A stretch of DNA of 64,000 bases. Origin: Cavia porcellus. Taxonomy: Eukaryota > Chordata > Mammalia > Rodentia > Caviidae. The translations under genes were made by a program, and so were the position numbers. Positions 1 to 14,106 of the stretch are shown here, one piece after another; the stretch's first letter is position 1, and each line of letters starts with the position of its first letter. Where the stretch lies: positions 28,573,501 to 28,637,500 of the forward strand of contig NW_026947496.1 of NCBI RefSeq assembly GCF_034190915.1, given 5' to 3'. Under the pieces are notes generated by a model. It searched no databases, was not told the DNA's origin, and saw only the letters and a list, made by a program, of their open reading frames with translations.

Positions 1-2942
<2,942 letters not shown>

Positions 2943-3330
2943 TAAGTTTTAATGAGGGTTGCTTTCTGAATATGGAGGACCCAGTGATGTCAGTATTACC
3001 TGTGAGATAATTAGAGCTAGCAGTAATCTGAGGATCTGAATGGGGTACAAGTTTATGCTGTTGCCAACCAGGCAGGGAACCTTGGAAGACATCAACTTTT
3101 CTTCTGGCCTGGTTCTCTCTTGTGTAAAATGAGGGCAGAGATGATGTACCAACGCATCATCACAGCTTTGGGACTAAGTGAAATCAGGTGGGGGAGCCAT
3201 GATGATAGCTTTATTTTCTCCTTTTTTGGACCATTGTAACAATTTTGAATCCAGTGCTAAATAATAAGTTCTAGCAAATAGGTGAAATTCATCAGTGATA
3301 AGCCCAGACTCTTTTCTCATTGCTATAAAA

Positions 3331-3375
3331 GATCTTTTCTTTTTCTCTTTCTTTCTTTTTTTTTTTTTTTTTTTT
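3331..3375. repeat. Pyrimidine tract (CT/T-rich)
   Basis: A run of T with interspersed C, ending in about 20 consecutive T. It is low-complexity sequence and could be the tail of an old minus-strand retroposon, but no body was recognised. Confidence 0.8.
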
Positions 3376-3426
3376 ACTTCTATTACTAAAGCTTGTGATT
3401 ATTATTTGTTTTCAAATGTACTTTTT

Positions 3427-3448
3427 TTTTTTTTTGGTACCAGGCATC
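3427..3448 (-). mobile_element. Ultra-short ID SINE 3' end insertion
   Basis: About nine T then GGTACCAGGCATC: read on the minus strand, the last 13 bases of an ID element plus its A tail. It is flanked by the 15-base direct repeat TCAAATGTACTTTTT (3412-3426 and 3449-3463), the mark of LINE-driven insertion. The boundary within the T run is uncertain by a few bases. Almost all of the SINE body is missing. Confidence 0.7.
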
Positions 3449-4204
3449 TCAAATGTACTTTTTCAAATAACTAAATATGAAAATAATAATACTAGCATTG
3501 GATAAAAAAACTAGAAATCTGGTTTTTTTTTTCTTGGGATTTTTAATCATTGTACTTGTTATGTCTACCTAAATAATAGAGAGAAATTCTTCAAAGAATA
3601 ATTATAGTTACTTGGAACTAGAAGAGCACTCCAGAGAAGATAAACATGCCATAGGGAAAAGTTGAGGCAAGAAAACATTTTTCAAGGCAAAAAGGGAGAA
3701 ATTCCTTGGAGCTACTTGGATCATAGATGCAGAGTTGTTGGTTGAGTTGATACCTTCTCTCTGAGTACATGTTCTGTTCAGAGTGTCTTGTCTGAATTGT
3801 TGGCATTTTAGAGAATACTGATGGAGTTTCTTACACAAAGTTGGTACACACCTGTGAAGAATGGGTACATGCAAAGTGAGAAGGGATCTCTGGCAGCCTT
3901 TGAAAATCCTTAGAACCTATTTGTCTCACATGGGCAGGCATGAATCCTCTGCCTTCTTTACCTTCTGGCTCCAGCTTAACTATCTCTGAGAAGAACCATG
4001 TCATCTTGGTATCATCAACGTCCATGCCTATTAAAGGCAGAAATTATCCAAGCAGATTGTTAGAATTGAAATGGAGAAGCTATAAAACGTGACCAGGAAA
4101 TGAGGAATGCAAGCTCTTTTGCCTGGGAAAGGGAAGGAAGTGTTCATTCTTGTGTGATTCCCTGATTGCGTCTGCATATGAGGTCTCCTCTGAGGAACTC
4201 TCAT

Positions 4205-4400
4205 GCCCAGTGTGGTGTGGTGGACACAGCTCTAGACCAGAATTAGAAGCTCTCCACTTAGCCACTGACTCTGTCACCAACAAGCCTGTGGTCTTGCCCA
4301 AAAGACTTTACCACCTTAGTAAATTCTTTTTCTCATTAAATGAGAGAATAAGAGTAGACGTCCTCTAAGTAAGTAACTTCTGATCCTAAATCTCATGGTT
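4205..4400 (+). repeat. Possible MIR-like SINE, decayed
   Basis: The stretch has the MIR layout of a tRNA-like start, a central region with CCACTGACTCTGTCACC, and a segment with TTTTTCTCATTAAATGAGAG near the end. Divergence is strong and edges are approximate. Confidence 0.38.
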
Positions 4401-5597
4401 CTTCCTCAGCAGGAGGGCAGAGTTGCTGAGTCCCTTGGCCTTTTGCACTGACCTGAGTTTGTCAGAAAAGGTGGATGAAACAATTTATACCATGGAGTCA
4501 CCATGGACACCTCTTCTCGGGGACTCTGTGACTGCAGAGCCACCTGAGATTACTCCTGCCATGCTGCAAAACTGCTGACCAGGGAGGGATAGTTATTTAA
4601 TGTAGCTGTGTTTGGGTGCAGAGGTCACAGTTACCAGCCTGATGTGGTCAGGGACTGCATCCCAGTCTGGTGCTGAGGAGAAACTGACAGCCAGCTCGCC
4701 TCATTCCCAGTGTTTCCAGATGAAACGCAAGGCACCTGGACCACTGCCTGTTGCTGTGCTGCAAGATGCCAGTGTTTTAAAATCACATTTGGTTTAAATG
4801 AACTTACTGTTTTTAACAAGATAAAAATTGGATGAGATAAAGGAATATACAAAAGACATATTGTCTGCTAATCTTGGTTGGCTGGCTCTACCTAAGATAG
4901 ACAAACAGTTTTGCTAAAACAAAGCTAAGATAAAAATTAAAGCTATAGAAATGATAGCCTTCTGTATACTTTATAGGTTTACAATATGCTACCCTGTAAG
5001 TTAGAGTGTGTATTTTTTCCATAAGATAATACCCATATAAGTTACTATGACACTGTGTGTTTTTTCTTCATTGGTGTACCTTATTTTAGGATCTCATTGT
5101 TCATTCACTGTTGCAGTAGAAGTCATCTCAATGTCCCTGAAAATCTAACCTCAAACAAGGTAGCAGTGGGTACGATTGGATACAGTAGGACAACACTTCA
5201 GATGCCACCAGGTGTCCCAAAAGACAATACTTCCGAGCGCCAGACTATAGAAGTTGAAGGATGCATTTCAGGGTGGGAGTAAAAAGACGGGTCCAGTGGC
5301 GGTATTTGCTGTAAGGGAGCCTTGAGGCCTGTGGCCATTTGTAGAAGGGTCAGTGTCAGAGGTGGTGGCTGATTCAGAGCCCCATGTGGTTTCTTCCTCA
5401 ATCCTGTGCTCTTATGTATAAATGCCCTGTGACGGCAATACACAGATAATACACAGACATAGATCCAGGCACAGCCACTTGTGTTGTGTTTCTAGCTCGT
5501 AGTGGACTTGAGCTGATCTTGAACACAGACTGAAAAGTGCCACATATTCTCCATATAGGCCCTTGCTGTGGACTTGTTTTTTTAAAGAAGCCAAGGA

Positions 5598-5633
5598 CTA
5601 CGCTTGATCTTAACCAAAAGGCTGAGACAGGGA
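5598..5633 (-). pseudogene. U2 snRNA 5' fragment, retroposed
   Basis: On the minus strand this reads CTCAGCCTTTTGGTTAAGAT then CAAGCGTAG, which follows the 5' end of U2 snRNA (CTCGGCCTTTTGGCTAAGAT, CAAGTGTAG) with about three changes. Only about the first 36 bases of U2 are present and there is no A tail. Flanking sequences GAAGCCAAGGA (5587-5597) and GGAGCCAAAGA (5631-5641) look like a diverged target-site duplication. This is the form expected for a 3'-truncated snRNA pseudogene. It is not a functional U2 gene. Confidence 0.7.
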
Positions 5634-6110
5634 GCCAAAGACAAGAAGACTGAACAGCCTGTTTTTGTGGATGCTAACATCTGTGTCTTGCAGGCACATA
5701 TTTTGTTTTTGTTTTTTCCCCTTGATCCATTTGGGTCTGGCTGTCACATGTAATTGCTGTGGTTTTGGATGTTCAGATCTGCTGGTCACTGAAACCCTGT
5801 TAAGTTGATACTGCACTTTTTTCCCCTAAGGTTCTCTTTCTCTTAATTCATCTTTTTGGTCTTAATTTGAAGAGTCTGTTTTAGAACTAAAAGCAAAACA
5901 GCAAGACCATATTTTGTGGGACATTGGCAAAGAACAAGGCTGACTGGGAACTGTGCATTTGGGTACCTGAAAGGGCTGAGCTGTGTGATCTGGGAGCCTA
6001 CAATGGTCTGGTGATTTAGGTGTAAAAGCTACTCTTGCCACTACCATTTTGGATTTTTCCTAAAGTTTTGAGTTAATGTTATAGAAAGTTATATTATTTT
6101 CTTCTTCCAG

Positions 6111-6204
6111 GAACTATACATTAAGATTTATGCCAATTCCCATGTATGATGCTTCGCAAGCCCTGAAAACAAACCCTGAAAAAACAGAAGAGGCTTTGCA
6201 AAAG
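6111..6204 (+). CDS. CARMIL1: CARMIL1 exon c: last repeat and C-cap
   Basis: This 94-base exon completes a Lys codon and encodes [18 protein letters not shown] and onward to TEEALQK, about residues 626-656. It carries the last leucine-rich strand (LRFMPIP) and the start of the capping helix that leads into the dimerisation domain. The acceptor is CTTCTTCCAG and the donor GTATGA, which leaves the frame in phase 0. Retention would give a stop after one codon. Confidence 0.93.
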
Positions 6205-6654
6205 GTATGAAGAAACCAACAGCTCAATTATAATAAATTCATATTTGAATGGTGTTCGTAGTGATTTTCAGCAAATGAAAAATACTTTGTTACAAAAGTG
6301 TGGGGATTTTTTGTATTATAATCATGATCATAAAGCATGATTCAAGGAGGAATGAAATACTGATGAATAGATGTTTGTCATAAAAGTTTAGTGGGATAAA
6401 GTAACATTCTTACACCACCAGCCTGCCAGATCCGGAGCATAGATAACTTCCTAATTATCCTTTGGAGACTGTGGGGACTTACTGGCAGTTGTGTAAACTC
6501 CCTCCTCTCAGCCTCACCAGATAGAACCTTGGTTCCCTCTTCATCATTTAGTTTGGAATATTATTGAGCTTTTGCTTCACCCATCAATGAATGTTTCTAA
6601 ATCCATCCCAATTTTCTCCTCTTTGGCAAACTTGGAGATAATGGATACCTCTCT

Positions 6655-7120
6655 GTCTGTTAGTCAAGTTTTCATTGCCATGATCAAATACCTGGGAAAA
6701 TATTTTAGAGGAGGAAAGGTTATTTTGTTCATGTTTTCAGAGGCTTCAGTCCGTGGTCAGCTGGTTCCATGGCTGAGTGCGTGAGCTGAGGCAGAACATC
6801 ATGGTGGTAAAGCGAAGCTGCTTCCTTCATGGTAGCCAAAGAGCAGAGAGGGTGAGAAAGCCAGAGAAAAAGGGGCCAGTGGCCAGCGGCCAAAGGTAGT
6901 CCTCAAGGTCATGGCCCATTGATCTACTTTCTTCGAGTAGGCACCAATTCCTGTTTACGTCACCTTTCAGTAATGCCAGCAGATTATGATCTCATTGGTG
7001 GATTATTTACTTGAAGTTAGAGCCCTCATGGTCTGGTCCCTCCCCTAAAAACCCATGGATTGGCATCCAAGCCTTTAGCACATGAATTTGGGGGGAGCAT
7101 TTCCAATCCAAACCTAAAGA
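6655..7120 (-). repeat. MaLR-type LTR, minus orientation
   Basis: The stretch starts TTAGTCAAGTTTTCATTGCC and continues CAAATACCTGGGAAAATATT, the reverse complement of the end of MST/THE1-like LTRs. It later has GGCAGAACATCATGGTGGTA and ends near AATCCAAACC, as these LTRs do in reverse. It is a solo LTR or fragment of an ancient ERVL-MaLR retroelement; no internal viral genes are seen. Edges are approximate. Confidence 0.65.
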
Positions 7121-7417
7121 CCTTCCAAAGACCAGCCATCCCTGTGCCTCAGACCCTTTTGTTTCTGTTCTGTGCTGGACACCTGCCTCTGAGTCCTTTC
7201 CTTGCTCTGCCATGTCTTCATCTCTACTTTTTATGATTGCTTTTCTTTCCATTTTAGATGTGCTCAAATGTTTCTTATGCAGAGAAGCTTTTTCACCTTT
7301 ATTATGGTTTTATTTGGGCAGTCTTGGAATCTTTCCTCACCTTTTGTTTCGCTCTCCTTGATGGTACCATCTACCAGCTTGGCTCCTAAGCCTGACTCTA
7401 CCCTATTTCCCTTAGTC

Positions 7418-7760
7418 CAGTGGTCCCAACTGTTTTGGCCACAGGAACTAATTTTGTAGAAGATAATTTTTCCATGGATGGAGGAGGGGGTGATGGCCGT
7501 ATTGGGGTGATACAAGTACATTACATTTACTGTGTACTTTATTTTTATTGTTATATGAAATTCTCATTAAGGGCCCATGACCTAGGCTCTGTGCACTAAC
7601 AGTTCACAGTAGTGGTTGTGCTTCTCTGAGAATTCAATGTCACTGATCCCATAAGAGGTGGAGCTCAGGCATTCAGGCAGTGAAACAAGTGATGGGCAGG
7701 GACTGTAAATACAGAGGGAGCTTTGCTAGCTTGCTTGCTTCCTGGGGCTGAGGGTTGGCA
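7418..7760 (+). mobile_element. hAT-Charlie-type DNA transposon, 3' end lost
   Basis: It begins with a terminal repeat CAGTGGTCCCAACTGTTTTG and continues TTTTGTAGAAGATAATTTTT, CCATGGATGG and TACATTACATTTACTGTG, in the order of a known mammalian non-autonomous Charlie family. The same family is present complete at 50685-51068. Similarity fades after GGAGCTCAGG and GCTTGCTTGCTTCC near 7740, so the right terminal repeat is missing. It has no transposase coding capacity. Confidence 0.65.
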
Positions 7761-8424
7761 TGACAGACAGACAGCGGGAGAGTTGAGCTGTCCCTTAGCC
7801 AGTCAGCCAGCAAGTTGGTGGATTCTGTAGTGAAATATCTTCACTAGCTCTCCTCCTCCGTTCTTAGTACAGGTGTCTTCCTTTGGACCCATCATCTCTC
7901 ATGACATGTGACTCCTCTTGTCTCTTCCGTGTTCTAGTAAGCAAAAAATTTGGCTATTTAATGGTAAATCTGAGCAGGCTAAAGCCATTACAGCATCTCT
8001 TGCTGGTGCTTTCAGGATAAGTAAAGCCTGCTGTCCTTAACACAGCAGGAAATTCTATGCAGGATCTGGCTTCTTTGCACCTTCCACCACACCCATCTCC
8101 TGTCAGGGAATGTGTGAGAAATGCAAATTCTTAAATCTGGAATCTGATTTAAGCATCAAATTCTGGCAATCTGCTTGTACTAGCTTTCCCAGTGACTGCA
8201 GAGTTTAAGTGTCACTACCCTACTGGAGGCAGTACCCATACTGTGCATGCTGCTGTGTGCATTCATGCATGCGTGAATGCGTAGACTAAAACCAGGTATC
8301 AGATCATTAAGAAAACTTCTCAGAACTCCTTGGCTCCCCTGCGTGGACAATCTTCTCAGGATTCCTTGTGCCATAGGCCTTCAGACATTGTATTAAATTA
8401 TATGCCTATGGGTTTTTTTCTCCT

Positions 8425-8560
8425 AATAAACTGTGGACTCCTTGAAGGAAGAACCTTTGATTTTTCTTAATGTTTCGATTTCCAGCAGTTAGTGCAGTAC
8501 CTGGCATGAAGACTTAAATATGTTACAGGTACTTGTTGAATAAAGAATAATAAGGTTCGG
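8425..8560 (+). repeat. L2-like LINE 3' end
   Basis: The stretch follows the L2 3' end: AACTGTGGACTCCTTGAAGG, then AGTGCAGTACCTGGCATGAA, then TACTTGTTGAATAAAGAATA, matching the usual order of 'stop-date' words in old L2 copies. It is diverged and short. Confidence 0.5.
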
Positions 8561-8675
8561 AGAGAGGAGGGAAAGCTCCTAGTATGACAAAAGAAAGTAT
8601 CCAGAATTTAGATTCTAAAGGTATAACTTCACAACAAACACTTTTTGGCCTTGTAACCATCAAAAACCATCAAAA

Positions 8676-8762
8676 ACTGATACAGCTCAGTGGCACAGCA
8701 CCTGCCTGGCATGTGCAAGGTCCTGAATTTGATTCTCAGTGCCCCCCACTCCAAAAACAACT
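8676..8762 (+). mobile_element. ID SINE, diverged, 5' part poor
   Basis: TAGCTCAG-like A box appears as CAGCTCAGTGGCACAGCACC, followed by TGCCTGGCATGTGCAAGG and the B-box-like TCCTGAATTTGATTCTC, then a C- and A-rich tail. The first bases (GGGGCTGGGG) are not recognisable, so the copy is either truncated or old. Confidence 0.6.
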
Positions 8763-9049
8763 TGCTTTTTTTCAGTTTCATTTTTCTCTGAAGTTATAGT
8801 GGTTAATAATTTCCCAGAATAAATGGTAGATGTTAAACTATAGATGCAGAAAGCTCAGAAATCACCAAGAAGGATAATTGCTTTAAAAAAATCACATATG
8901 AGAATATTTTATTCAAACTGCGGTAAAGCAAAGAAAGACAATTTTATAAGAAGCTAGAGGGAGAAAGTACCTAACATATTTAGAAGCAAGGGTAAGCATC
9001 ACATTCCACATTTTGTGGGAAACTGTGAGCAAGAAGAGAGGGTTGTAAA

Positions 9050-9330
9050 GTGTTGACAGAAAAAGCCCAGCAGCCTAAAATTCTTCATCCAGTGACGTTA
9101 TCCTTCAGAAGTGAGGAGGAAAGATTTTCTAGCAAAACAAAAGCTGAGGGAATGTGTTGCCATTATATACTTTGCAAGAAATATTTTAAAAAGTTCATCA
9201 GGGAGAATCGTGATACAGGTTAGAAGTTCAGATCTATTTAAATTAAAGGAGGACCATTAGAGCGGAAATAAGTGAAAGTGAAGTAAGATCCTAGTTTTCT
9301 TTTTTCTAATTGGCCTAATAGATGAGTAAT
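9050..9330 (+). repeat. L1 LINE fragment, end of ORF2 and 3' UTR
   Basis: The order of words matches the last part of mammalian L1 ORF2: AGCCTAAAATTCTTCATCCA, TATCCTTCAGAAGTGAGGAG, AAACAAAAGCTGAGGGAATG, then TTTGCAAGAAATATTTTAAA and TTCATCAGGGAGAAT. Frames are broken, so it is an old inactive copy. Confidence 0.62.
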
Positions 9331-9489
9331 AATACCAGTATTCTAGATGGTTACAGCTTGTGACTAGGAGATGGCAGGAGCATGCAGAGCCATGCAACCC
9401 ATGAAAGGGGTAGTGCTATTTGAAAGTGGCCTTGGAGTTAAAACTTTGTAAATGTATTTCAAACACTGGGATGAAAATACATTTATAAA

Positions 9490-9735
9490 GATGTCTAAAT
9501 TGCAAATCCTTAATCTGGAATGTTCGGATCAGAAATATTTCAGATTTTGCACTTTTTAATTTTGGGATATTTGCATATACATAATGAAATCTGGGGATGG
9601 TACAAGGGACCAATACAAAATTCATTTGTTTCCTGTGTTCTTTGAACACACTTCCTGAAGATGGTTCCATTCAGTATTTCTAGTGTACTTGTTTTGACTA
9701 CAGCCTGTCACTTGAGGTCAGGTGTGGAACTTTCT
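9490..9735. repeat. Ancient DNA-transposon-like repeat
   Basis: AATCCTTAATCTGGAATGTT, then TTTCAGATTTTGCAC, then GGGATATTTGCATATACATA resemble a widespread mammalian repeat whose copies say 'ATCCGAAAT...GGAATATTTGCAT'. I associate it with an old cut-and-paste transposon but cannot name the family safely. Confidence 0.4.
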
Positions 9736-10568
9736 ACCTAACCCGAGAACATGCTAGCACTGGAAAACATTTTATGTTATGAGAGCTTTACAGATTAGGG
9801 ATGCCAAACCTGTGAGACTGATGTACTAGCAAAAGACTTACTTAAAAATTGGAGGTAAAGAGAGGGGATAATAAAAGAGGGAACAGGAACAATTAAATGA
9901 ATTTAAAAATGTCACATACTGGGTGTATTCCCACTGAACTATGTGAAGACTCGCAGTTCAGGCCAAAACTTTAAAAAGAGCTAGAAAATGGGGACTTGGG
10001 AAGAAGATTTTACATATATTAATTTATAAATGTATGATTTTTTTAAAAAATGAGGATTAATGACTTTATAGCTCATACTTACTTGTTTTTGTCGTACTGC
10101 ACTGTTATCTTACATATGCAATTTTTCATTTTATAGTAGGACCTCTGTCCACTGGAATAAATACTTTTACTCTAATGATAAAATTAGATTTCATGATCGT
10201 GTGTGTACTTTGTAAATCGTGTGGTTCCTTTATTTAAATGCAGGCTTTTTGCTTCTTATGCCACTGCTGTTTTGGGCAGGGAGGCTGTCAGTGTCTGACT
10301 GGCTCTAGACCATCCCCCCGGCTCATGCCGGCTCCCATGATCTGGCGAACATGATGGTGACTGTTTGCATGCCTCCCTTCTCCTAACTTAGCCAGGCCCT
10401 CATTTCTTGGTGCCTAGGAGATGAACTTTTTGCTCTTGACCTGGAACAGTGATGCATGGAAGGCAATGTATCCTATTAATCTAAGATGTGTTATTCAGTG
10501 ATGCTGGATACATGGCTGTTATTAAAGACCCTTGAAAATTATTATTATTCTTTCTCTTAAAGCTCCGA

Positions 10569-10589
10569 GTATTTTTTTTTTTTTTTTTA
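10569..10589. repeat. Poly(T) tract
   Basis: A run of about 19 T. No retroposon body was recognised next to it. Confidence 0.75.
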
Positions 10590-12090
10590 AATCCTGCCTC
10601 CTGGTTTAGTCTGTGAAGCCTGATATGTGGGCTGGGGAATGGTCTGGGAGCACAGAGCCTCTTGGATGCAACAGCGGTGCTGGGGCCCAGAGAGGCTGAA
10701 GGTAATGGGGCAGACAGCAAACAGAAGGACCCAGCACTACCTCGTCGTGTGTGCCTATTAACATTTCAGAGTCTTTCTGGCAAAATAGTTCATGTTAATG
10801 GCAGTGTCACTTTGGCCAGAGGTGACTTCTTGGAAAGCAGTATGAGAAAGTTAATTTGATATAAAGTCAAGGCATTAATGTGTCAGTTTAATTATGTTTT
10901 ATTTCAGGGATCTTGACGTTTTTATAATTTCCTCATTTATGTTTAGTGGAAAGGTACATTTTGCTCTGGGTTATTATTTCCAGGGATGATGGTAATTATA
11001 GTCTGTATTTTAATTGTTCCTAATTGCTGTTAAGTAGTAGTCATTTTAGCATATGGAAAATGAAAATGAAAATCTAATAATAATATAAGCCTCAGTTATC
11101 AGGAGTTCTTAGCCAGGTACCTGCAGTGGCAAATGGTTAAGTAATGTTAAAAACGAAAACCATTAGAAGAAAAATAGATGGCACGGTTTGCTTACTTCCA
11201 ATCATTTTTTAATAGAATATCTTTATAGGTACTGCCATTCTAAAGTGTTAACCCTGCACTTTTGGTTCAATCTGTGTCCACTGCCTCTTCTCTTTGAGAG
11301 CCTTCTTTCACTCTTGTTACTATTGATACTTCTCACTTTTGTAGGAGAATGGGCACAGACAGGCAAATTGTCAGACATCTTCAGGGTTTCTCATTTTCTG
11401 TGGAAATCCATCTTACATTTATAATTCACTAAAATAAGTCCTGTTTAAGGAAAAATGAAAGCCTGATTGATTGTTAAAATTAGTTACGTATAGCACAGTG
11501 GCACCTTGGTTCACCAACTCAATTCTCTCCACAATTCTGGTCGCAAACCAAGCCGGATGAGAACTGAATCAAATTTCCCCATGAGGTCAGTATTGAACCT
11601 AATCATTGAGTCTGATTTGTTTCTTAGAAATCAGTATGTAACCAGAATCAGTATGAAGAATCAAATTTATGAGCCGAGATAGCACTGTATCTTTGATTTT
11701 TATCAGATTGTATCCTTTACGTTTCAAGTTTTCTAGTTCTCTTCCTCTTCCCCTTTTCTCCCTTAAGATAAGAATTTTCTAAGTGAATAACATCTGTACT
11801 CCTTGGGGATATGTATTTAACTTCTGAACTGTTTGATATTTAAAAATTCATGAGAGAGAAGGATTGAGATTTCAAGCTCATAAGTGATAAAAAGTCTCTA
11901 ACCCCATGAGCAACTGAACACTTATCTTTGTCAACTACTGAGTTATACAGAAATTGACCCAATTTTTTTAATTCAGTTTTTTTAAGAGAGAGGGTGGAGG
12001 AAAACGGGAAAATAATTGAGATGTGTTAGATACGTGAATCAACTCCTCACAATGTATGTAAATGTATTGCAAACACATAATAAAAATTTT

Positions 12091-12170
12091 TTTTTGGTAC
12101 CCAGGATCGAACTCACCACTGCACGCTTGCAAGACAGGTGCTTATGCCACTGAGCTAAATCTCCAGCCCA
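12091..12170 (-). mobile_element. ID SINE, minus strand, near full length
   Basis: T run, then GGTACCCAGGATCGAACTCA and on to TGAGCTAAATCTCCAGCCCA, the reverse complement of an ID element with both internal promoter boxes recognisable. The 14-base direct repeat ATAATAAAAATTTT flanks it at 12077-12090 and 12171-12184. The intact duplication says a fairly recent insertion. Confidence 0.85.
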
Positions 12171-12394
12171 ATAATAAAAATTTTTAAAAATTAAAAAAGA
12201 AATTGGTCTACTTTCCCAAATGTTAATTTTCTAATTAAAGACACCCACTAATAAATCCCCCTGGCAGACAGCAGCCCCATCCCGTCTGTTCTGTGAGGTC
12301 AAGGCACTGGCAGGATCCATGCTCTGGTTTTAAAGCCAGGAACTGACTAATTCACTTAGAACTTTATTCTTGCCAGAGTCGAATATGTTTTTGA

Positions 12395-12628
<234 letters not shown>

Positions 12629-13044
12629 TAACTGCACCTTTGAAGGGCGAAGGGCAACATTATTCCATTGATCACCAGGAAGACAGAACTGGTGCCTGAG
12701 GGTGGCAGCCGGTGTTACTAGAGTTTGCGGGAGAAGGAAGGAGTAAAGAAGAGGACAGCCCTAATGCCAGATGTGCACTTGTCACCATTGCTGACTTAGT
12801 ATCGTTGCATATTGCCAGAAATGTAAGCTTCAGGGTAATATACAAACATGAGGGAATCCTAATATAGATCACGAAGTCTGGTGCCACTGGATTTGCTACT
12901 CTGGGGACATTCTGGCACAACTCTCTGGTTCTGTGTGGTCTGAAGCTGAGATTCTTGTGAATCTCAAAGAGTTTGTTGAGAATTAACACTTAAGTGCCAA
13001 AGAGCTTTCATTGCTCACCTGAAACAAATAATTCTAATAATACT

Positions 13045-13212
13045 GTTCTGTTTTGTTTTGGTTTTTTTGTGTGTGGTACTGGGAATTGAAACTAAGGCTT
13101 TTGTGCTGAGCTACATCCTGAGCCTTTTTAAATTTTTTATTGCAAAGTTGCTAAATTGCCAAAGCTGGGCTGAACCTTACAACCTTTTGTCTCAGCTGCC
13201 ACACTTGGCCCA
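13045..13212 (-). mobile_element. B1+ID dimeric SINE, minus strand, truncated
   Basis: Read in reverse, it has an ID-like half (GGTACTGGGAATTGAA, GAGCTACATCC) joined through an AT-rich linker to a B1-like half (TTGCTAAATTGCCAAAGCTG, CTCAGCTGCC). The B1 half is cut short near 13212. T-rich sequence at the left is its tail. Confidence 0.6.
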
Positions 13213-13680
13213 AAATATTAACAAAAACCAAAGATCATAAACATTTGAGGAAAATAATAGTGTGTCAAGGAAAGAAGCAAGATGAATGAATGAACTGAAG
13301 TCTGATAATTCACAAGTTAGCAGAGGCTACAGTTAGTTAAGTTCATTAGGACTTGAGATAATAAAGAGTAACTAAAAAATTAGAAATAATGCTTAGCTAT
13401 TAAACTATCACTATAGTACAGAATTAACTGCTCGGGTACAAACTAAACTCTTGTAGAAGAAAAAGTGGAAAAAATCTTTATAATGTAGTGAAAAGATAAA
13501 AATATATGAAAGCAAAGTAGGGTAGACTGGCAAACAGAATCAAAGTTGCCAATGCTCTTCTAAGACTGATGTGGGAGAAGTAGAATTCCCAATCGGTCAG
13601 ATGTCAATTGTGCCAAATTTGTAGTCCCACAACATTAGTGAATGAAGTTACAAACCAAAGCAATTTAGTAGAGTTTTATT

Positions 13681-13721
13681 GGAAACAGAGATCCAAGAAA
13701 TCCTCCTGGATCTCTGTTTCC
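13681..13721 (-). promoter_or_regulatory. 15-bp perfect hairpin next to AATAAA
   Basis: GGAAACAGAGATCCA at 13681-13695 is the exact reverse complement of TGGATCTCTGTTTCC at 13707-13721, with an 11-base loop. On the minus strand the stem is followed at once by AATAAA (13675-13680 complemented). In a minus-strand RNA it would form a stem abutting the poly(A) signal. Confidence 0.6.
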
Positions 13722-13979
13722 TGGATTTCCAGGATGAGTCTGAATGGGGTGGCCGCTGAGGCTCTTTGTCAGGGGTGATTTATACAGCAAAGCCACAACA
13801 TGGGTACAAGTTGGGTCAACCTGTAGAATTACAAGTATGGCTGCTGTTGTAGTCAGGGGTTGCAAGGAGAATAATTTCATATAGGACACAGAATTTATGG
13901 TATTATTTATAATGGTCACCCAAGGAGTCCAATACAAGATGTGCAGAAAATGTGTCCACACACTAAAGACCTAGAAAAT

Positions 13980-14106
13980 CTAGCCGAGGGCCTGGATCCT
14001 ATGGCAACAATCTGCATGAGTTCAGCTGAAGATCTAAAGCCCGTGACAGTACCTCTCACAAGTCCAACTGGAGGTCTAGAGCCCATGAAAATTACTCATG
14101 CAAGTC
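13980..14106. repeat. Three tandem 42-43-base units
   Basis: Units lie at 13980-14022, 14023-14064 and 14065-14106. Shared words in successive units are GGCCTGGATCC / GATCTAAAGCCC / GGTCTAGAGCCC and CTGCATGAG / CTCACAAGTC / TCATGCAAGTC. On the + strand they lie in one open frame as 14-residue repeats (for example AEDLKPVTVPLTSP). They sit inside the LTR-like unit. Confidence 0.6.

Noticed and set aside
5598..5633. A functional snRNA gene
   Set aside because: Only the first 36 bases of U2 with changes, and no snRNA promoter elements on either side.
6655..7120. Endogenous retrovirus with genes
   Set aside because: Only LTR-type sequence is seen; no gag, pol or env frames are near it.
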